64,000 nucleotides of DNA from JBGTGG01 sp964398945 (GCA_964398945.1 CAYNOT010000003.1:186001-250000); one strand, 5' to 3'; counted from the first letter of the stretch, positions 26,713 through 36,361 are shown. The notes: generated by a model not told the origin, from the sequence alone. Program-made: numbers and translations.

Positions 26713-27651
26713 AAGCAATAACATCAATGATCTGAAATTTATATACCTAAAGGGCCCTTTGCTTATCGCTATAAAAATATTTTTGTAGGCTTGCTTATAA
26801 AGTCCCTTTGACATAAAAGACCACATCAATTCTCTGTAAATTCTAGATGAATCATCTATATATGGTCTGTTTTTTTCAATAACAAAATTTATCACTGCTG
26901 GAATATCCCCTCTCTGAAGATCATCTTGTCCGTGATCATTTCGTTGTTGAATGAAACGTTGAACAATTGAGAACCCATGAAACTTGAAAGGGTTGTAAAG
27001 CGTGTCAAGCTTAGAGGTAGACGCTGGATACTGACGATAAACATAAAGTGATTCGGGTAAGTTTATACATTTGAATTTCTCAACCATTCGAGAGGTAAGG
27101 TCATAATCCTCATACCCAAGCGTGTTAAAAAAATCCCGATACCCGCCAGTCTCTCTCCAAGAATCTGATCTCACCATGATAGTAGAGCCTGTGAACACAT
27201 TTTTGGTTTTGATCTTTTCTGAGATATCCGGATACGAAAGCGGTTTTATATCATTGAACTTTAACTTGCCTCCAGTACTATCCATGAACTCCACATGCGT
27301 TCCACATAAATGCAAGTGGTCATCTTGTTGAAAAGCCCGGATTTGTTTCTCCAGTTTTTCGGGATGGTATTTATCGTCAGCGTCAAGCAAGGCTATAAAC
27401 TCACCTTTCGCAAACTCCACCAACTTATTTCGTGTTCTTAAGTAGTGAAGATTTTTTTCGTTATGATGAACCTTAATTCTACTATCAGAAAATTTTGAAA
27501 TCACTGCACGCGTTCCATCGGTTGAGCAATCATCAGCAATCAATAATTCCCAATTTGCATAGGTCTGCGAAAGCAGGCTCTCTATCGCCTCTTGTATGAA
27601 CCTCTCCGCATTAAATGAGGTCATTAAGACTGAAACAAGCGGTGTGTTCAA
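26683..27651 (-). CDS. Glycosyltransferase family 2
   Basis: A 322-residue GT-A enzyme: V-S-V-L-M-T-S-F-N-A-E-R-F-I, L-L-I-A-D-D-C-S-T-D-G-T, I-A-L-L-D-A-D-D-K-Y-H-P-E-K-L. The only start that keeps the first strand is a TTG directly after the TAA of the epimerase gene, so it probably depends on translational coupling. Next Met (residue 10) would remove the beta-1 strand. Confidence 0.88.
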   Translation of the reverse strand: MNTPLVSVLMTSFNAERFIQEAIESLLSQTYANWELLIADDCSTDGTRAVISKFSDSRIKVHHNEKNLHYLRTRNKLVEFAKGEFIALLDADDKYHPEKLEKQIRAFQQDDHLHLCGTHVEFMDSTGGKLKFNDIKPLSYPDISEKIKTKNVFTGSTIMVRSDSWRETGGYRDFFNTLGYEDYDLTSRMVEKFKCINLPESLYVYRQYPASTSKLDTLYNPFKFHGFSIVQRFIQQRNDHGQDDLQRGDIPAVINFVIEKNRPYIDDSSRIYRELMWSFMSKGLYKQAYKNIFIAISKGPFRYINFRSLMLLLLISIGILKE

Positions 27652-28587
27652 TTAGCGTTGATTAAAATTTCTCCACATTTTCTCCAACCCTTCCTCAAGG
27701 GTAGTTTCGGGTTTAAACCCTACATGCTGCCATAGCTTATCGGAACTGCCCACTCTTCTCTCCACCTCATAGTCATATCTTTTCGAAGGTGCATTAACAA
27801 AATCAATCTTGGAATTGGATCCCGTTACCTGTATGATCTTTTCAGCTAAAGTTTTTACACTTACTTCAGTCTCATTGGAAATATTGAAGATTTCAAAACC
27901 ATTTGCGGTCTCCGCCAATTTTATGGTTGCATCCACAGTGTCACCAATCCAAGTAAAGTCCCGCGTCTGATTACCGTCACCAAAAACTGTCAATGGCTTT
28001 CCATGAACCGCTTGCTCGAAAAACCTCGGAATAACCATTCGTGTATCTTGCCGTTCGCCAAATACATTAAAAAAACGTAACGCTATCGTATTGATTCCTT
28101 TTTCCTCAAATAAGGCAGCAAGATAAATTTCATTAAACCGTTTTGCCATCGCATAACTTGTCTTCGGATCAATTGTAATTTCCTCCGTTACACTTTGCTC
28201 AAGTGCATGGTGACCATACACTCCACTGGTTGAAGCATACATAATCTTTGGAACACCATTAAGAAGTGATGCTTTGGCAACATGCTGCATCCCTACTGTT
28301 TCGTTCTCCATGGTTTCAATCGGATTATCTGCAACAATGTCTACCCCAAGAATTGCCGCAAAATGAAAAACACAATCAACCCCCTTGAATAAAGGAAGCA
28401 TTCCATCGAAATCACAAACATCTTGTTGATAAAATTCAACGTGATTAAGAATGTCTTTAGGAATTTTATTTCCCCGTAAAAGTGTATCCACGACTACGAC
28501 CTGATTCCCATCCTGAACCAATTTTTCTACCAAATAACTTCCGATAAATCCCGCCCCACCCGTTACAAGTATCCTTTTATCTTTCAT
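27652..28587 (-). CDS. NAD-dependent sugar-nucleotide epimerase/dehydratase (extended SDR)
   Basis: A 311-residue protein. The NAD-binding V-T-G-G-A-G-F-I-G-S-Y-L-V-E-K-L is at residues 7-22. The catalytic S-T-S-G-V-Y-G ... S-Y-A-M-A-K gives Tyr-x3-Lys, and the substrate region has R-F-F-N-V-F-G. Closest in style to UDP-glucose 4-epimerase and related enzymes. It supplies an activated sugar for the surrounding glycosyltransferases. Confidence 0.9.
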   Translation of the reverse strand: MKDKRILVTGGAGFIGSYLVEKLVQDGNQVVVVDTLLRGNKIPKDILNHVEFYQQDVCDFDGMLPLFKGVDCVFHFAAILGVDIVADNPIETMENETVGMQHVAKASLLNGVPKIMYASTSGVYGHHALEQSVTEEITIDPKTSYAMAKRFNEIYLAALFEEKGINTIALRFFNVFGERQDTRMVIPRFFEQAVHGKPLTVFGDGNQTRDFTWIGDTVDATIKLAETANGFEIFNISNETEVSVKTLAEKIIQVTGSNSKIDFVNAPSKRYDYEVERRVGSSDKLWQHVGFKPETTLEEGLEKMWRNFNQR

Positions 28588-28670
28588 AAAATTATCCCTT
28601 TATGCTTTAGAGTTGTGGCAATTTAGTCATGACAAGAGTGTAATCGGAAGAAATGTCAAAAAATCTTTAA

Positions 28671-29690
28671 TTACTGTCCGTTAACGCTTTTCCCCCTATC
28701 CAACAACATTTTTAAAAGCCACAGCAAAATTTGGGGTCGAAATAAAAATGATCGAAGGAAAAGAGAAACACCCAAAAAAAAATTCTCTTTGAAAGCTATT
28801 ACCATAAGGGCAATACTCTTTCTGGCAACATCATTCTTGATATAAATCCGCTCATTCCTCGTCAGCGCATGTTGGCGTATAAAGTGGGCGTATAATGCGA
28901 ACAAAAATTTAGCGATAAAAGGAATTGTGCTCTTCCTTTCAACGATTGAGTGCTTTAAGAAAATAAGGCAATCATCGCTAAAACTCATCAGCTTGTAAGC
29001 CTCGACCTGCATCCTTGAATAGTGTAGATGATTCCTTTTTTGAATATCCCTAAAGGTTGCGGATACACTAGTTGGATGCCAACGGTATAGGAACAAAATA
29101 TCCTCCAAATTTTGTAATCTGGTAACCTTGGCCGATCGGATGAAAAAGTCATAGTCCTCTACGTACAAGGCTTCCTGCGCGTAACCGTTAAGTGCGCTAA
29201 AAACTTCTTTTCTTATAACGGTGGCAGGATGACAAAACCCAGAGGTATAAAGCATTTTCCAACAAATAATATTGTGCGTGGTTGGAAAACGAATCTCTTC
29301 CTTTTCAACATTATGTTCATCGATACTAATAACGGAAGACCCTAGAATACCTACTTCCGGATTCTCCTCCAAAAAACCAATCTGTTTTTCAAGGCGATTT
29401 GGTAATGCAATGTCATCACAGTCCATCCGGACTAAATATCTGCATTCAGCTATCCCAAAGTATTTATTAAGCGTGTTAATAAGGCCAGCCTTTTCCTGTG
29501 AGAAGTATACTATCCGTGCATCTGCATTTGCATACGTTTTTATGATTAATTCAGAACTATCAGTTGAACCATCATTAATTATAAAAAATGCAAATTCTTT
29601 GAACGTTTGATTCAAAATGCTTTCAATCGCCTGGCCCAAAAATTTTTCGCCATTATGAACCGGCATTATAACTATTGCATCAGTGCGCAT
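28671..29690 (-). CDS. Glycosyltransferase family 2
   Basis: A 339-residue GT-A enzyme: V-I-M-P-V-H-N-G-E-K-F-L-G-Q-A-I-E-S-I-L-N-Q-T, I-I-N-D-G-S-T-D-S-S, and the D-x-D-type V-R-M-D-C-D-D-I-A. A basic, hydrophobic C-terminal helix (about 300-330) may attach it to the membrane. Part of the polysaccharide cluster. Confidence 0.9.
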   Translation of the reverse strand: MRTDAIVIMPVHNGEKFLGQAIESILNQTFKEFAFFIINDGSTDSSELIIKTYANADARIVYFSQEKAGLINTLNKYFGIAECRYLVRMDCDDIALPNRLEKQIGFLEENPEVGILGSSVISIDEHNVEKEEIRFPTTHNIICWKMLYTSGFCHPATVIRKEVFSALNGYAQEALYVEDYDFFIRSAKVTRLQNLEDILFLYRWHPTSVSATFRDIQKRNHLHYSRMQVEAYKLMSFSDDCLIFLKHSIVERKSTIPFIAKFLFALYAHFIRQHALTRNERIYIKNDVARKSIALMVIAFKENFFLGVSLFLRSFLFRPQILLWLLKMLLDRGKSVNGQ

Positions 29691-29732
29691 GAAGATTAAT
29701 CAAAAGGAATACATAATTTAGCGCAATTAGGT

Positions 29733-30476
29733 ATGAATCGAGATCAAATACTAACATTTCTTACAGACCAGGTCCATTTTGGGTTTCCGAATGGGTTTAT
29801 ATTGTATACTAAAAGAAAGATAAAAAAGGGGGAGACCAAACTTAAATTAAAGCAATTGCCTCATCCCATTTTTCTTAGATGCGGAACTTCAGATTTTGAC
29901 ACTTTTGACCAGGTCTTTAAATCGAAGGAACTCAATTTTAATTCCTTAATGAAGAAGCCTGTTAAAAGCATAATTGATGCAGGAGCCAATACAGGATTCA
30001 CCAGCATTTACCTGACAATGGCTTATCCAGAAGCAAAGATACTGGCTATCGAACCAGAAAATGAAAACTTTGCCTTACTTGTCAAAAACACCAAGCCCTA
30101 CCCAAATATTACCCCCGTTCATGGCGCACTTTGGCCCGTTCGAACAAAAGTGAACATACAAGATAATGATAAGGGAAATTGGGGGTTTTCCGTTTCAGAA
30201 AGTCTCCCTGGACAGGAGGTAAATGCCTTTCCTGTAGACGAATTAATGCAATTACATAACATGGATCAAATCGATCTTTTTAAAATTGATATTGAAGGAC
30301 ACGAAGCAGATCTCTTTAATGGAAATATTGAATGGCTAAAAAAAGTAAAGGCGATAGCTATTGAACTTCATGATAATATGCGAAAAGGGACATCAAAAGC
30401 TTTTTTGTCCTCAGTTCTTCCTGATGACTTTAGTATCTATATAAAAGGGGAAAAAATTCTGGCCATTCGGGATTAA
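29733..30476 (+). CDS. FkbM family methyltransferase
   Basis: A 247-residue SAM-dependent methyltransferase. Motif I is I-I-D-A-G-A-N-T-G-F-T-S-I-Y-L (about residues 80-94), then I-L-A-I-E-P-E-N-E-N-F and F-K-I-D-I-E-G-H-E-A-D-L-F of the FkbM domain. It probably O-methylates a sugar of the exported glycan. Its stop overlaps the convergent wzt-like gene by four bases. Confidence 0.9.
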   Translation: MNRDQILTFLTDQVHFGFPNGFILYTKRKIKKGETKLKLKQLPHPIFLRCGTSDFDTFDQVFKSKELNFNSLMKKPVKSIIDAGANTGFTSIYLTMAYPEAKILAIEPENENFALLVKNTKPYPNITPVHGALWPVRTKVNIQDNDKGNWGFSVSESLPGQEVNAFPVDELMQLHNMDQIDLFKIDIEGHEADLFNGNIEWLKKVKAIAIELHDNMRKGTSKAFLSSVLPDDFSIYIKGEKILAIRD

Positions 30477-31699
30477 TCTGCATTCGACCAAAAGTTAGGG
30501 AGCCTGATGCTACCGTGCTTGGCTTGGCTATGTATTTTTCCCGTTCCAAAAACATCGGAAGGCTCAACGGTAAAGAAGAACACCTCTTCCACCAAATCAA
30601 ACGTTTCGTATTTATCGGCACACCATAAATCTATTCGATAAGTCCCTGGAACCAAATTCATTTGTGGGACTTTACAGGAAATGCGCACTATATCCCCTCC
30701 TGCGTAAACAATCTGCTCCGTATATAGGTTGTCGAAAGTGGTTAACTTAAATCCTTGATGATCGAAAATTGTTATGGCAAGATAGATTTGGTTCATGGCC
30801 ATTTTTGTATGACACGACAATTCTGTAAAGAATTCCACATCCTCCCCCATATAGGTGAAAGGTTCATTTCGGTTCCCCAACCAAATAGACTCAAACCGTA
30901 ACTTGCCACTACCTTCCCGTTTTCTAATCTCTCCAATCTTTTTACTATCGGAATGAATACCGCTTCCTGAATCTAGATATGTTTTCGCTACCTCATCACT
31001 TGGGCCAATGCACTCTACTTTGCCCTCTGTTAATAAGATAGATCGGTCACAAAGATTTGTAACCGCAGGCATGTTATGGCTAACAAATAGGATAGTGCGT
31101 CCACTTTTACTCACGTCCTCCATTTTGCCCATGCATTTTTTTTGAAAACCTGCATCTCCTACAGCGAGGACTTCATCAATCACTAAAATCTCAGGCTCAA
31201 GAAATGCAGCAACAGAAAAAGCTAGTCTCAATTGCATGCCACTTGAATAGTGCTTTAGAGCCGTGTCCAAAAATTTTTCAGTTCCAGCAAAATCAACTAT
31301 CGCATCAAACTTCTCAACGATTTCAGATTTCTTCATTCCTAAAATGGATCCATTTAGAAAAATATTCTCACGCCCGGTTAACTCGGGGTGAAATCCTGTT
31401 CCAACTTCCAACAAACTTGCTATGCGTCCTCTCGTGATTATCCTGCCTTCAGTGGGAGGGGTGATTCTTGAAAGAATCTTCAGAAGCGTTGATTTACCTG
31501 CGCCATTTTTTCCAATTATTCCTACTGATTCTCCTGGCGAGACCTCAAAAGTAATGTCCTTAAGTGCCCAGAACTCTTCCTTCTTTCTATTGAAATTTTT
31601 AAAAGGGCTGGAAAGTTTTTCACGAAAACTGAGATACTCTCCCTCATGGTTGATCTGATATTTTTTTGATACTTGTTGGATTTCCAGTATGGGTTTCAT
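30473..31699 (-). CDS. wzt: Polysaccharide ABC transporter ATP-binding protein with Wzt C-terminal domain
   Basis: A 408-residue protein. The ATPase domain has Walker A G-I-I-G-K-N-G-A-G-K-S-T-L, signature Y-S-S-G-M-Q-L-R-L-A-F, Walker B I-L-V-I-D-E-V-L-A-V-G-D and the H-loop S-H-N. Residues from about 250 form a beta-rich Wzt-type carbohydrate-recognition domain that reads the glycan terminus before export. It is followed by the permease gene upstream on the same strand with a 3-nt gap, so the two form the exporter. Confidence 0.93.
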   Translation of the reverse strand: MKPILEIQQVSKKYQINHEGEYLSFREKLSSPFKNFNRKKEEFWALKDITFEVSPGESVGIIGKNGAGKSTLLKILSRITPPTEGRIITRGRIASLLEVGTGFHPELTGRENIFLNGSILGMKKSEIVEKFDAIVDFAGTEKFLDTALKHYSSGMQLRLAFSVAAFLEPEILVIDEVLAVGDAGFQKKCMGKMEDVSKSGRTILFVSHNMPAVTNLCDRSILLTEGKVECIGPSDEVAKTYLDSGSGIHSDSKKIGEIRKREGSGKLRFESIWLGNRNEPFTYMGEDVEFFTELSCHTKMAMNQIYLAITIFDHQGFKLTTFDNLYTEQIVYAGGDIVRISCKVPQMNLVPGTYRIDLWCADKYETFDLVEEVFFFTVEPSDVFGTGKIHSQAKHGSIRLPNFWSNAD

Positions 31700-31702
31700 C
31701 GC

Positions 31703-32560
31703 TTACGCTATATCGGCAAAATAACTTTCAGTTCTTCTAAAATACAGCAACCCGCATACCAACAAAACACAACTTGATAGGACACTAAAAAGAATCAACT
31801 GTGGATCCCCAATAATACCTGTAATGGGATATCTGAACAACATAATAGGGGCATACATTGGATTAAATGAAAGCAAAACACGCATCCAATGTTCCTGAAT
31901 AATTGAAATTGGATAAAGAATGGGTGTTACAAATAGCAAGACCTGAACCAAGAATGGAATTACATATCGAAAATCACGGTATTTGACATTTAAACTCGCA
32001 AGCCAACAGCCAGGACCAAAGGTAGCAACGATTGTCAAAAACAATCCAAGAATCCAATAAAGTGAAGTAGTTAACAAATCCAATTGCTGTTGATAAAAAA
32101 TCAGAAGTCCAATCAATGGAAGCAGCCCCATAAAAAAATCAAATACAGAAACGAGGATTGAAGTCACAGGGATTACAAGTCTGGGGAAATATATCTTCTT
32201 AATTATAGTTGCATTCGCAATCATGCTATTACCTGCGTTCACTGTCCCCGAAGAAAAGACAGTCCACAATACCAAACCCGTCATAGCGAAAATGGGATAC
32301 GGAATCTCATCGGAGGGGACATTCAAGGCTCTTCCAAAAAACAATGTAAATATTCCCATCATCAACAACGGCTGAAGAATAGCCCATAAAAATCCAAGAA
32401 TGGTTTGCTTATACTTGACTTTTATATCACGCCATGTAAAAAAATAAAACAACTCCTTGTACTCGACCAGCTCTTTTAGATTTAGGCCGAGTCGGTTTTT
32501 TGGTTTAATTTCGAAATAATACTCAGAAGGCTCCACTAAATTTCTAATAATATAGATCAC
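31703..32560 (-). CDS. wzm: Polysaccharide ABC transporter permease
   Basis: A 285-residue ABC-2 type membrane protein with six predicted spans and the cytoplasmic motif F-F-T-W-R-D-I-K-V-K-Y-K-Q-T-I-L-G-F-L-W-A found in Wzm/KpsM-like O-antigen exporters. The start is GTG at 32560, 13 nt from the divergent glycosyltransferase start. Works with the adjacent Wzt to export undecaprenyl-linked glycan. Confidence 0.93.
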   Translation of the reverse strand: MIYIIRNLVEPSEYYFEIKPKNRLGLNLKELVEYKELFYFFTWRDIKVKYKQTILGFLWAILQPLLMMGIFTLFFGRALNVPSDEIPYPIFAMTGLVLWTVFSSGTVNAGNSMIANATIIKKIYFPRLVIPVTSILVSVFDFFMGLLPLIGLLIFYQQQLDLLTTSLYWILGLFLTIVATFGPGCWLASLNVKYRDFRYVIPFLVQVLLFVTPILYPISIIQEHWMRVLLSFNPMYAPIMLFRYPITGIIGDPQLILFSVLSSCVLLVCGLLYFRRTESYFADIA

Positions 32561-32573
32561 TCACGGTGCAAAA

Positions 32574-33656
32574 ATGCAGAAAAAAAATAAGACTATACTT
32601 TTTATATGTCCCTACCCGATTGATTCTGCTCCTTCCCAGCGTTTCAGATTCGAACAATACTTTAATCATTTAAAACAAAAAGGCTTTGTCTTGAAAATGG
32701 CACCATTTTGGAACAAAGAGGGGTGGAGCATCTTATATCAAAAAGGGAACGCTTTAAAAAAAATTGGATACACACTAATAGGCTTTTCCAAAAGGCTTCT
32801 TCTCTTGCCCCAAATTGGATCCTACGATTATATTTTTATACACAGGGAAGCTACTCCCTTAGGGCCTCCTTGGTGGGAGTTAATTGTTGGAAAAATTATC
32901 CGTAAGAAAATTATATACGACTTTGATGATGCCATTTGGATTCCCGCTATTTCAAAGGAAAACTTTATTGTTAGTGTATTAAAATGTCATTCAAAAGTAA
33001 AAACAATTTGTGGTATCAGTTATACCATTAGTTGCGGAAATGAATTTCTATGTTCCTATGCCAGAGAATATAATAGTCGTGTGATCCTAAACCCAACAAC
33101 CATTGACACTGATCTCCATAAACCCCGTAACACATCAAATCATGAAAAAATCGTAATCGGGTGGACAGGTACTCACTCCACCAATAAGTATCTGTCATTT
33201 TTGATACCTGCACTTAAAAGAATAGAAGAAATGTTCCCGGAAGAAATTTTGTTTCTAGTTATCTCGGATAAAAATCCAGCGATAGACTTAAAAATGTTTA
33301 AGTTTTTATATTGGACAAAGGAAAAAGAAATTGAGGATCTGCAAAAAATTGATATAGGAGTTATGCCCTTGACAGAAGATCAGTGGTCAAAAGGGAAATG
33401 TGGATTCAAAGTACTGCAATACATGGGAATTGGCATACCTGCTATTGCTTCACCTGTTGGCGTAAATAAAAATATAATTAAGCATGGAGTCAACGGATTT
33501 CTCTGCGAAGATGAAAATAAATGGATAGCAACCCTTGAGAAACTGATTCGGGATGAGAAAAATCGCTATGACATTGGAGCACAAGGTCGACTAACTGTGA
33601 AAAAAAATTATTCGGTTGTGTCCAATTCCGATAACTTTCTGTCCCTCTTTACATAG
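32574..33656 (+). CDS. Glycosyltransferase (GT4-like)
   Basis: A 360-residue GT-B protein: L-F-I-C-P-Y-P-I-D-S-A-P-S-Q-R-F-R-F-E, I-Y-D-F-D-D-A-I-W, I-G-W-T-G-T-H-S-T and the donor-site region W-S-K-G-K-C-G-F-K-V-L-Q-Y-M-G-I-G-I-P. Such proteins are common in Bacteroidota exopolysaccharide loci. Its last 49 nt overlap the convergent membrane-protein gene. Confidence 0.87.
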   Translation: MQKKNKTILFICPYPIDSAPSQRFRFEQYFNHLKQKGFVLKMAPFWNKEGWSILYQKGNALKKIGYTLIGFSKRLLLLPQIGSYDYIFIHREATPLGPPWWELIVGKIIRKKIIYDFDDAIWIPAISKENFIVSVLKCHSKVKTICGISYTISCGNEFLCSYAREYNSRVILNPTTIDTDLHKPRNTSNHEKIVIGWTGTHSTNKYLSFLIPALKRIEEMFPEEILFLVISDKNPAIDLKMFKFLYWTKEKEIEDLQKIDIGVMPLTEDQWSKGKCGFKVLQYMGIGIPAIASPVGVNKNIIKHGVNGFLCEDENKWIATLEKLIRDEKNRYDIGAQGRLTVKKNYSVVSNSDNFLSLFT

Positions 33657-34936
33657 TTCAACATCAGTATTAATCCCATTAAGAAGAAAGGGAGCATGAT
33701 GATTTTATAACGAACTAACGTTCCAAAATTAAATGTAGAAACGCCCACCGCAAACGCAAACACAAGCGAGAATAACAAGCAAAAAATTATTGATGGATCA
33801 CGCAAAGCTTGCCATAATACTTTCCGTTGCTGAATGATGATATATAGAAAAAAACATAATAAAAATAAACTTTCCAGAGCTGATAATAACATTAATGGGT
33901 TTTTAGCTTCCCATAGATAGGGTCGAAACAGTGACACATTGATGGCCTGTGGTGCAAGCTTAAACATAGAGGAAAAACTTCCATCCAATTCCCCTAGCGT
34001 ATAACCAGAACCAGCATCCCGTCCCGTCCAAAAGCGAATATCATACGCGGTAGTCTGTGCAGTGATGGCAAGTTTTGAAACATCGTATCGAGGATCATCT
34101 TCACCGATTTTCAGCACCGCAAAGTAACCGGAGACCACCACAACAATTCCCGCAAAGGGAACTACCATCAATTGCAACGCGAAAGACTTAATTTTTCTAA
34201 TATTACCCAATACAATCCACAAAAAAGCTACAGGAAGGTAGGCTTGAAGAACAAATTTTTTAATGCTAAAAATTACTATAACCGCAAGCGCTAAAATAAT
34301 TACTCCCGTAGCAGTGATTTCCCTTTCGAAAAATATTTTATAAAAGTAAAAGGTCAATACACCAAGCATTGCTAAAACAACAGTATCCTTTAAAATGCCA
34401 GAACCCCAAAAGGCAACAGAAGGAATAAAAAAACAGGCAATCGCAATCCAAAAATGGATACGAGGTTGCTGCTTATAGAAAACTATGAAAAGCATCCACA
34501 TTCCGACAAAACTTAAACCGCCAAAAATAACAGCCGTAGCAGAATAACTTGAGAAGGTTACTAAATCAAAAATTGTTGCCAATCGGATAACCGTAAAGGA
34601 AGAAGGGTCATTAAAAAAAATTATTCGTGAGGTGTACTTATACTCCCCCGATCCTGTTCCACTACCAAATAAAATAGAAAATCCCTTTTGAGGATCATCC
34701 ACTATGGCCTCCCAAATAATCCTGCTTCCGTAGGTATGGAAATTATATGTATCTCCTCCATCGTAATAAAACTGATAGATAAATCCCACAGCTAGCGCAC
34801 CAATGATCCTTACAGTCAATGCCGGAAAAAAATACTTTCTGTTTACGTTATCCGTAACTCTTGGCCGAATAAGATACGCCACCACATATACGAGGAAGAT
34901 TATAATGGGTGTTACGATGAGATCTCTTAGTTCCAT
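33608..34936 (-). CDS. Polytopic membrane protein of the polysaccharide cluster
   Basis: A 442-residue protein with about ten hydrophobic spans and a soluble loop around residues 60-110 (Y-Y-D-G-G-D-T-Y-N-F-H-T-Y-G) that carries acidic residues. Topology and context suggest a polymerase or lipid-linked-sugar-dependent glycosyltransferase, but no family motif is clear. A heptamer array starts five bases beyond its start codon. Confidence 0.7.
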   Translation of the reverse strand: MELRDLIVTPIIIFLVYVVAYLIRPRVTDNVNRKYFFPALTVRIIGALAVGFIYQFYYDGGDTYNFHTYGSRIIWEAIVDDPQKGFSILFGSGTGSGEYKYTSRIIFFNDPSSFTVIRLATIFDLVTFSSYSATAVIFGGLSFVGMWMLFIVFYKQQPRIHFWIAIACFFIPSVAFWGSGILKDTVVLAMLGVLTFYFYKIFFEREITATGVIILALAVIVIFSIKKFVLQAYLPVAFLWIVLGNIRKIKSFALQLMVVPFAGIVVVVSGYFAVLKIGEDDPRYDVSKLAITAQTTAYDIRFWTGRDAGSGYTLGELDGSFSSMFKLAPQAINVSLFRPYLWEAKNPLMLLSALESLFLLCFFLYIIIQQRKVLWQALRDPSIIFCLLFSLVFAFAVGVSTFNFGTLVRYKIIMLPFFLMGLILMLNYVKRDRKLSELDTTE

Positions 34937-34940
34937 ATTT

Positions 34941-35017
34941 TAGTTGGTAGTTGGTAGTTGTTCGCTATTAGTTGTTCGCTATTTATTTCTACATACTATC
35001 AACTAACAACTATTCTA
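34941..35017. repeat. Degenerate heptamer array next to the displaced TPR-gene 3' end
   Basis: Eleven consecutive 7-mers, all starting with T (for example tagttgg twice, tagttgt twice, tcgctat twice). They run directly into the stop of the displaced TPR fragment. A perfect 14-bp duplication (34955-34982) lies within. Confidence 0.8.
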
Positions 35018-35075
35018 TTCCCCCCTTCCCAATTTTTTTCAGCCTCGCTTTTGTGGCTTTGTGCGCTTTGTCTTA
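35016..35075 (-). pseudogene. Displaced second copy of the TPR-gene 3' end
   Basis: On the minus strand it encodes D-K-A-H-K-A-T-K-A-R-L-K-K-I-G-K-G, matching the intact gene's D-E-A-H-K-A-A-K-A-R-L-K-K-L-E-K-G-E. By eye about 80% of ~60 nt agree, with small indels that break the end of the frame. It begins 17 nt past the stop of DUF4143 ATPase 3. Confidence 0.88.
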
Positions 35076-35091
35076 CAGCGTACATCCGCCC

Positions 35092-36213
35092 TTAAAGATA
35101 CTGCCAAAAATTTTCACGATGGATAACTTCCATTTCCACAGGACGGTACGCTTCAACAAAGGCTTTTGGGAAACGGTATTTTGCCTGCGGGTTCCATTTT
35201 AGTTCAAACGCCTTCAATGCACCATCTTGCTCTTCAAGGTAATCCACTTCGGCCTGCCGCACATTTCGCCAAAAGTAAGCAGCGCCAAGGTTGCCCGAAT
35301 AGGCAATTGATTTTTTCCGCTCGCTGATGATAAAGTTTTCCCACAGTGCGCCTGCATCGTTTCGCTGCGACAACGGTGCGTAATTATTAATGAGCGTGTT
35401 GCGAATGCCATTGTCGTAAAAATAAATTTTTCGCGAAGTGCTTATTTCGTTTCGTTGGTTTCGGGCAAATGGTTGTAGCCTGAAAACAACAAATGTTTTT
35501 TCCAACAGGTCAATGTATGAACTCACTGTGTTTTTATCTGCGCCAACTGTTTGCGCCAATTCCTGGTACGAAACTTCATTGCCCACCTGCCAGGCCAATG
35601 CTTGCAATAATTTAAGCAACAGCTCCGGCTTTCGGATGCCTTGCAACTCAAGAATATCTTTATACAAGTAGCTTCCTGCCAGGTTCCGGAGTACATCAAT
35701 GGCCTGGCCGGGTTCGTTGATCACTTCGGGGTAAGTTCCTTTAACAAGCAGGCTGTCCAGCATTGGCAATGCCTTTGCCAGGGAAAAATTATCGCTCAAT
35801 TCACGCCACGAAACCGGGTAGAGATGGTACTCCCATTTCCTTCCGGTTAAAGGTTCGTTGATGGTACTGGCCAGTTCCAATGCAGATGAACCCGAAACCA
35901 ATACCTGTATTTCCTTTTTCGCATCCACAATCATTTTAACAGCCAACCCTATGTTTTCAATCCGTTGGGCTTCATCAATAACTACCACTTTGTGGTTGCC
36001 GATGAGCTGAAAAATAATGGCTTGTGAAATATTGCCCCACAATGTGCGTGTGGCCGGGTCATCGCCATTTATATACAGGTAATCACTGTCCAGCGAAGTG
36101 GCTATTTTGGTGATGAGCGTTGTTTTGCCCACCTGTCGAGGCCCCAGAAGGACAATAGCTTTCCTAAAGTCAATTTTATCCCTAATAACCTGCTCAAGGG
36201 CTCTTTTTAGCAT
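35092..36213 (-). CDS. AAA+ ATPase with DUF4143 C-terminal domain (ATPase 3)
   Basis: A 373-residue protein: Walker A G-P-R-Q-V-G-K-T at 24-31, Walker B V-V-V-I-D-E-A-Q near 78-85, sensor-like V-S-G-S-S-A-L-E-L, the helical G-I-R-K-P-E-L-L-L-K-L-L, and a PD-(D/E)xK-like A-E-V-D-Y ... F-E-L-K. Close paralogue of ATPase 2. It sits between the intact TPR gene and a displaced copy of that gene's 3' end, all on the minus strand, so it looks like inserted cargo. Function unknown. Confidence 0.88.
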   Translation of the reverse strand: MLKRALEQVIRDKIDFRKAIVLLGPRQVGKTTLITKIATSLDSDYLYINGDDPATRTLWGNISQAIIFQLIGNHKVVVIDEAQRIENIGLAVKMIVDAKKEIQVLVSGSSALELASTINEPLTGRKWEYHLYPVSWRELSDNFSLAKALPMLDSLLVKGTYPEVINEPGQAIDVLRNLAGSYLYKDILELQGIRKPELLLKLLQALAWQVGNEVSYQELAQTVGADKNTVSSYIDLLEKTFVVFRLQPFARNQRNEISTSRKIYFYDNGIRNTLINNYAPLSQRNDAGALWENFIISERKKSIAYSGNLGAAYFWRNVRQAEVDYLEEQDGALKAFELKWNPQAKYRFPKAFVEAYRPVEMEVIHRENFWQYL

Positions 36214-36215
36214 TT

Positions 36216-36271
36216 TCGGAAATTATATTCACCGAATATACGTATTTTCGGTGATTGTAATCACCAAAAAT
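36216..36271 (-). promoter_or_regulatory. Double palindrome upstream of DUF4143 ATPase 3
   Basis: Distal element: 13-nt arms attttcggtgatt (36244-36256) and aatcaccaaaaat (36259-36271), one mismatch, 2-nt gap. Proximal element: TTCGG (36216-36220) and CCGAA (36233-36237). On the minus strand TATTTTTG, a TAnnTTTG box, overlaps the distal arm about 50 nt before the ATG. The GGTGAT/ATCACC core equals that upstream of the orphan antitoxin at 18276. Confidence 0.5.
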
Positions 36272-36291
36272 ACATTTCTATTAGCTCTTTT

Positions 36292-36361
36292 TAGTAGCAA
36301 GTAGTAAGTAGTAAGTAGTAAGGCATAAGAGGTCTTATATCTTATATCTAGCGTCTATTCC
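36292..36361. repeat. Degenerate heptamer array abutting the TPR-gene stop
   Basis: Ten 7-mers including aagtagt three times and cttatat twice, ending over the TPR stop codon. Confidence 0.75.
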
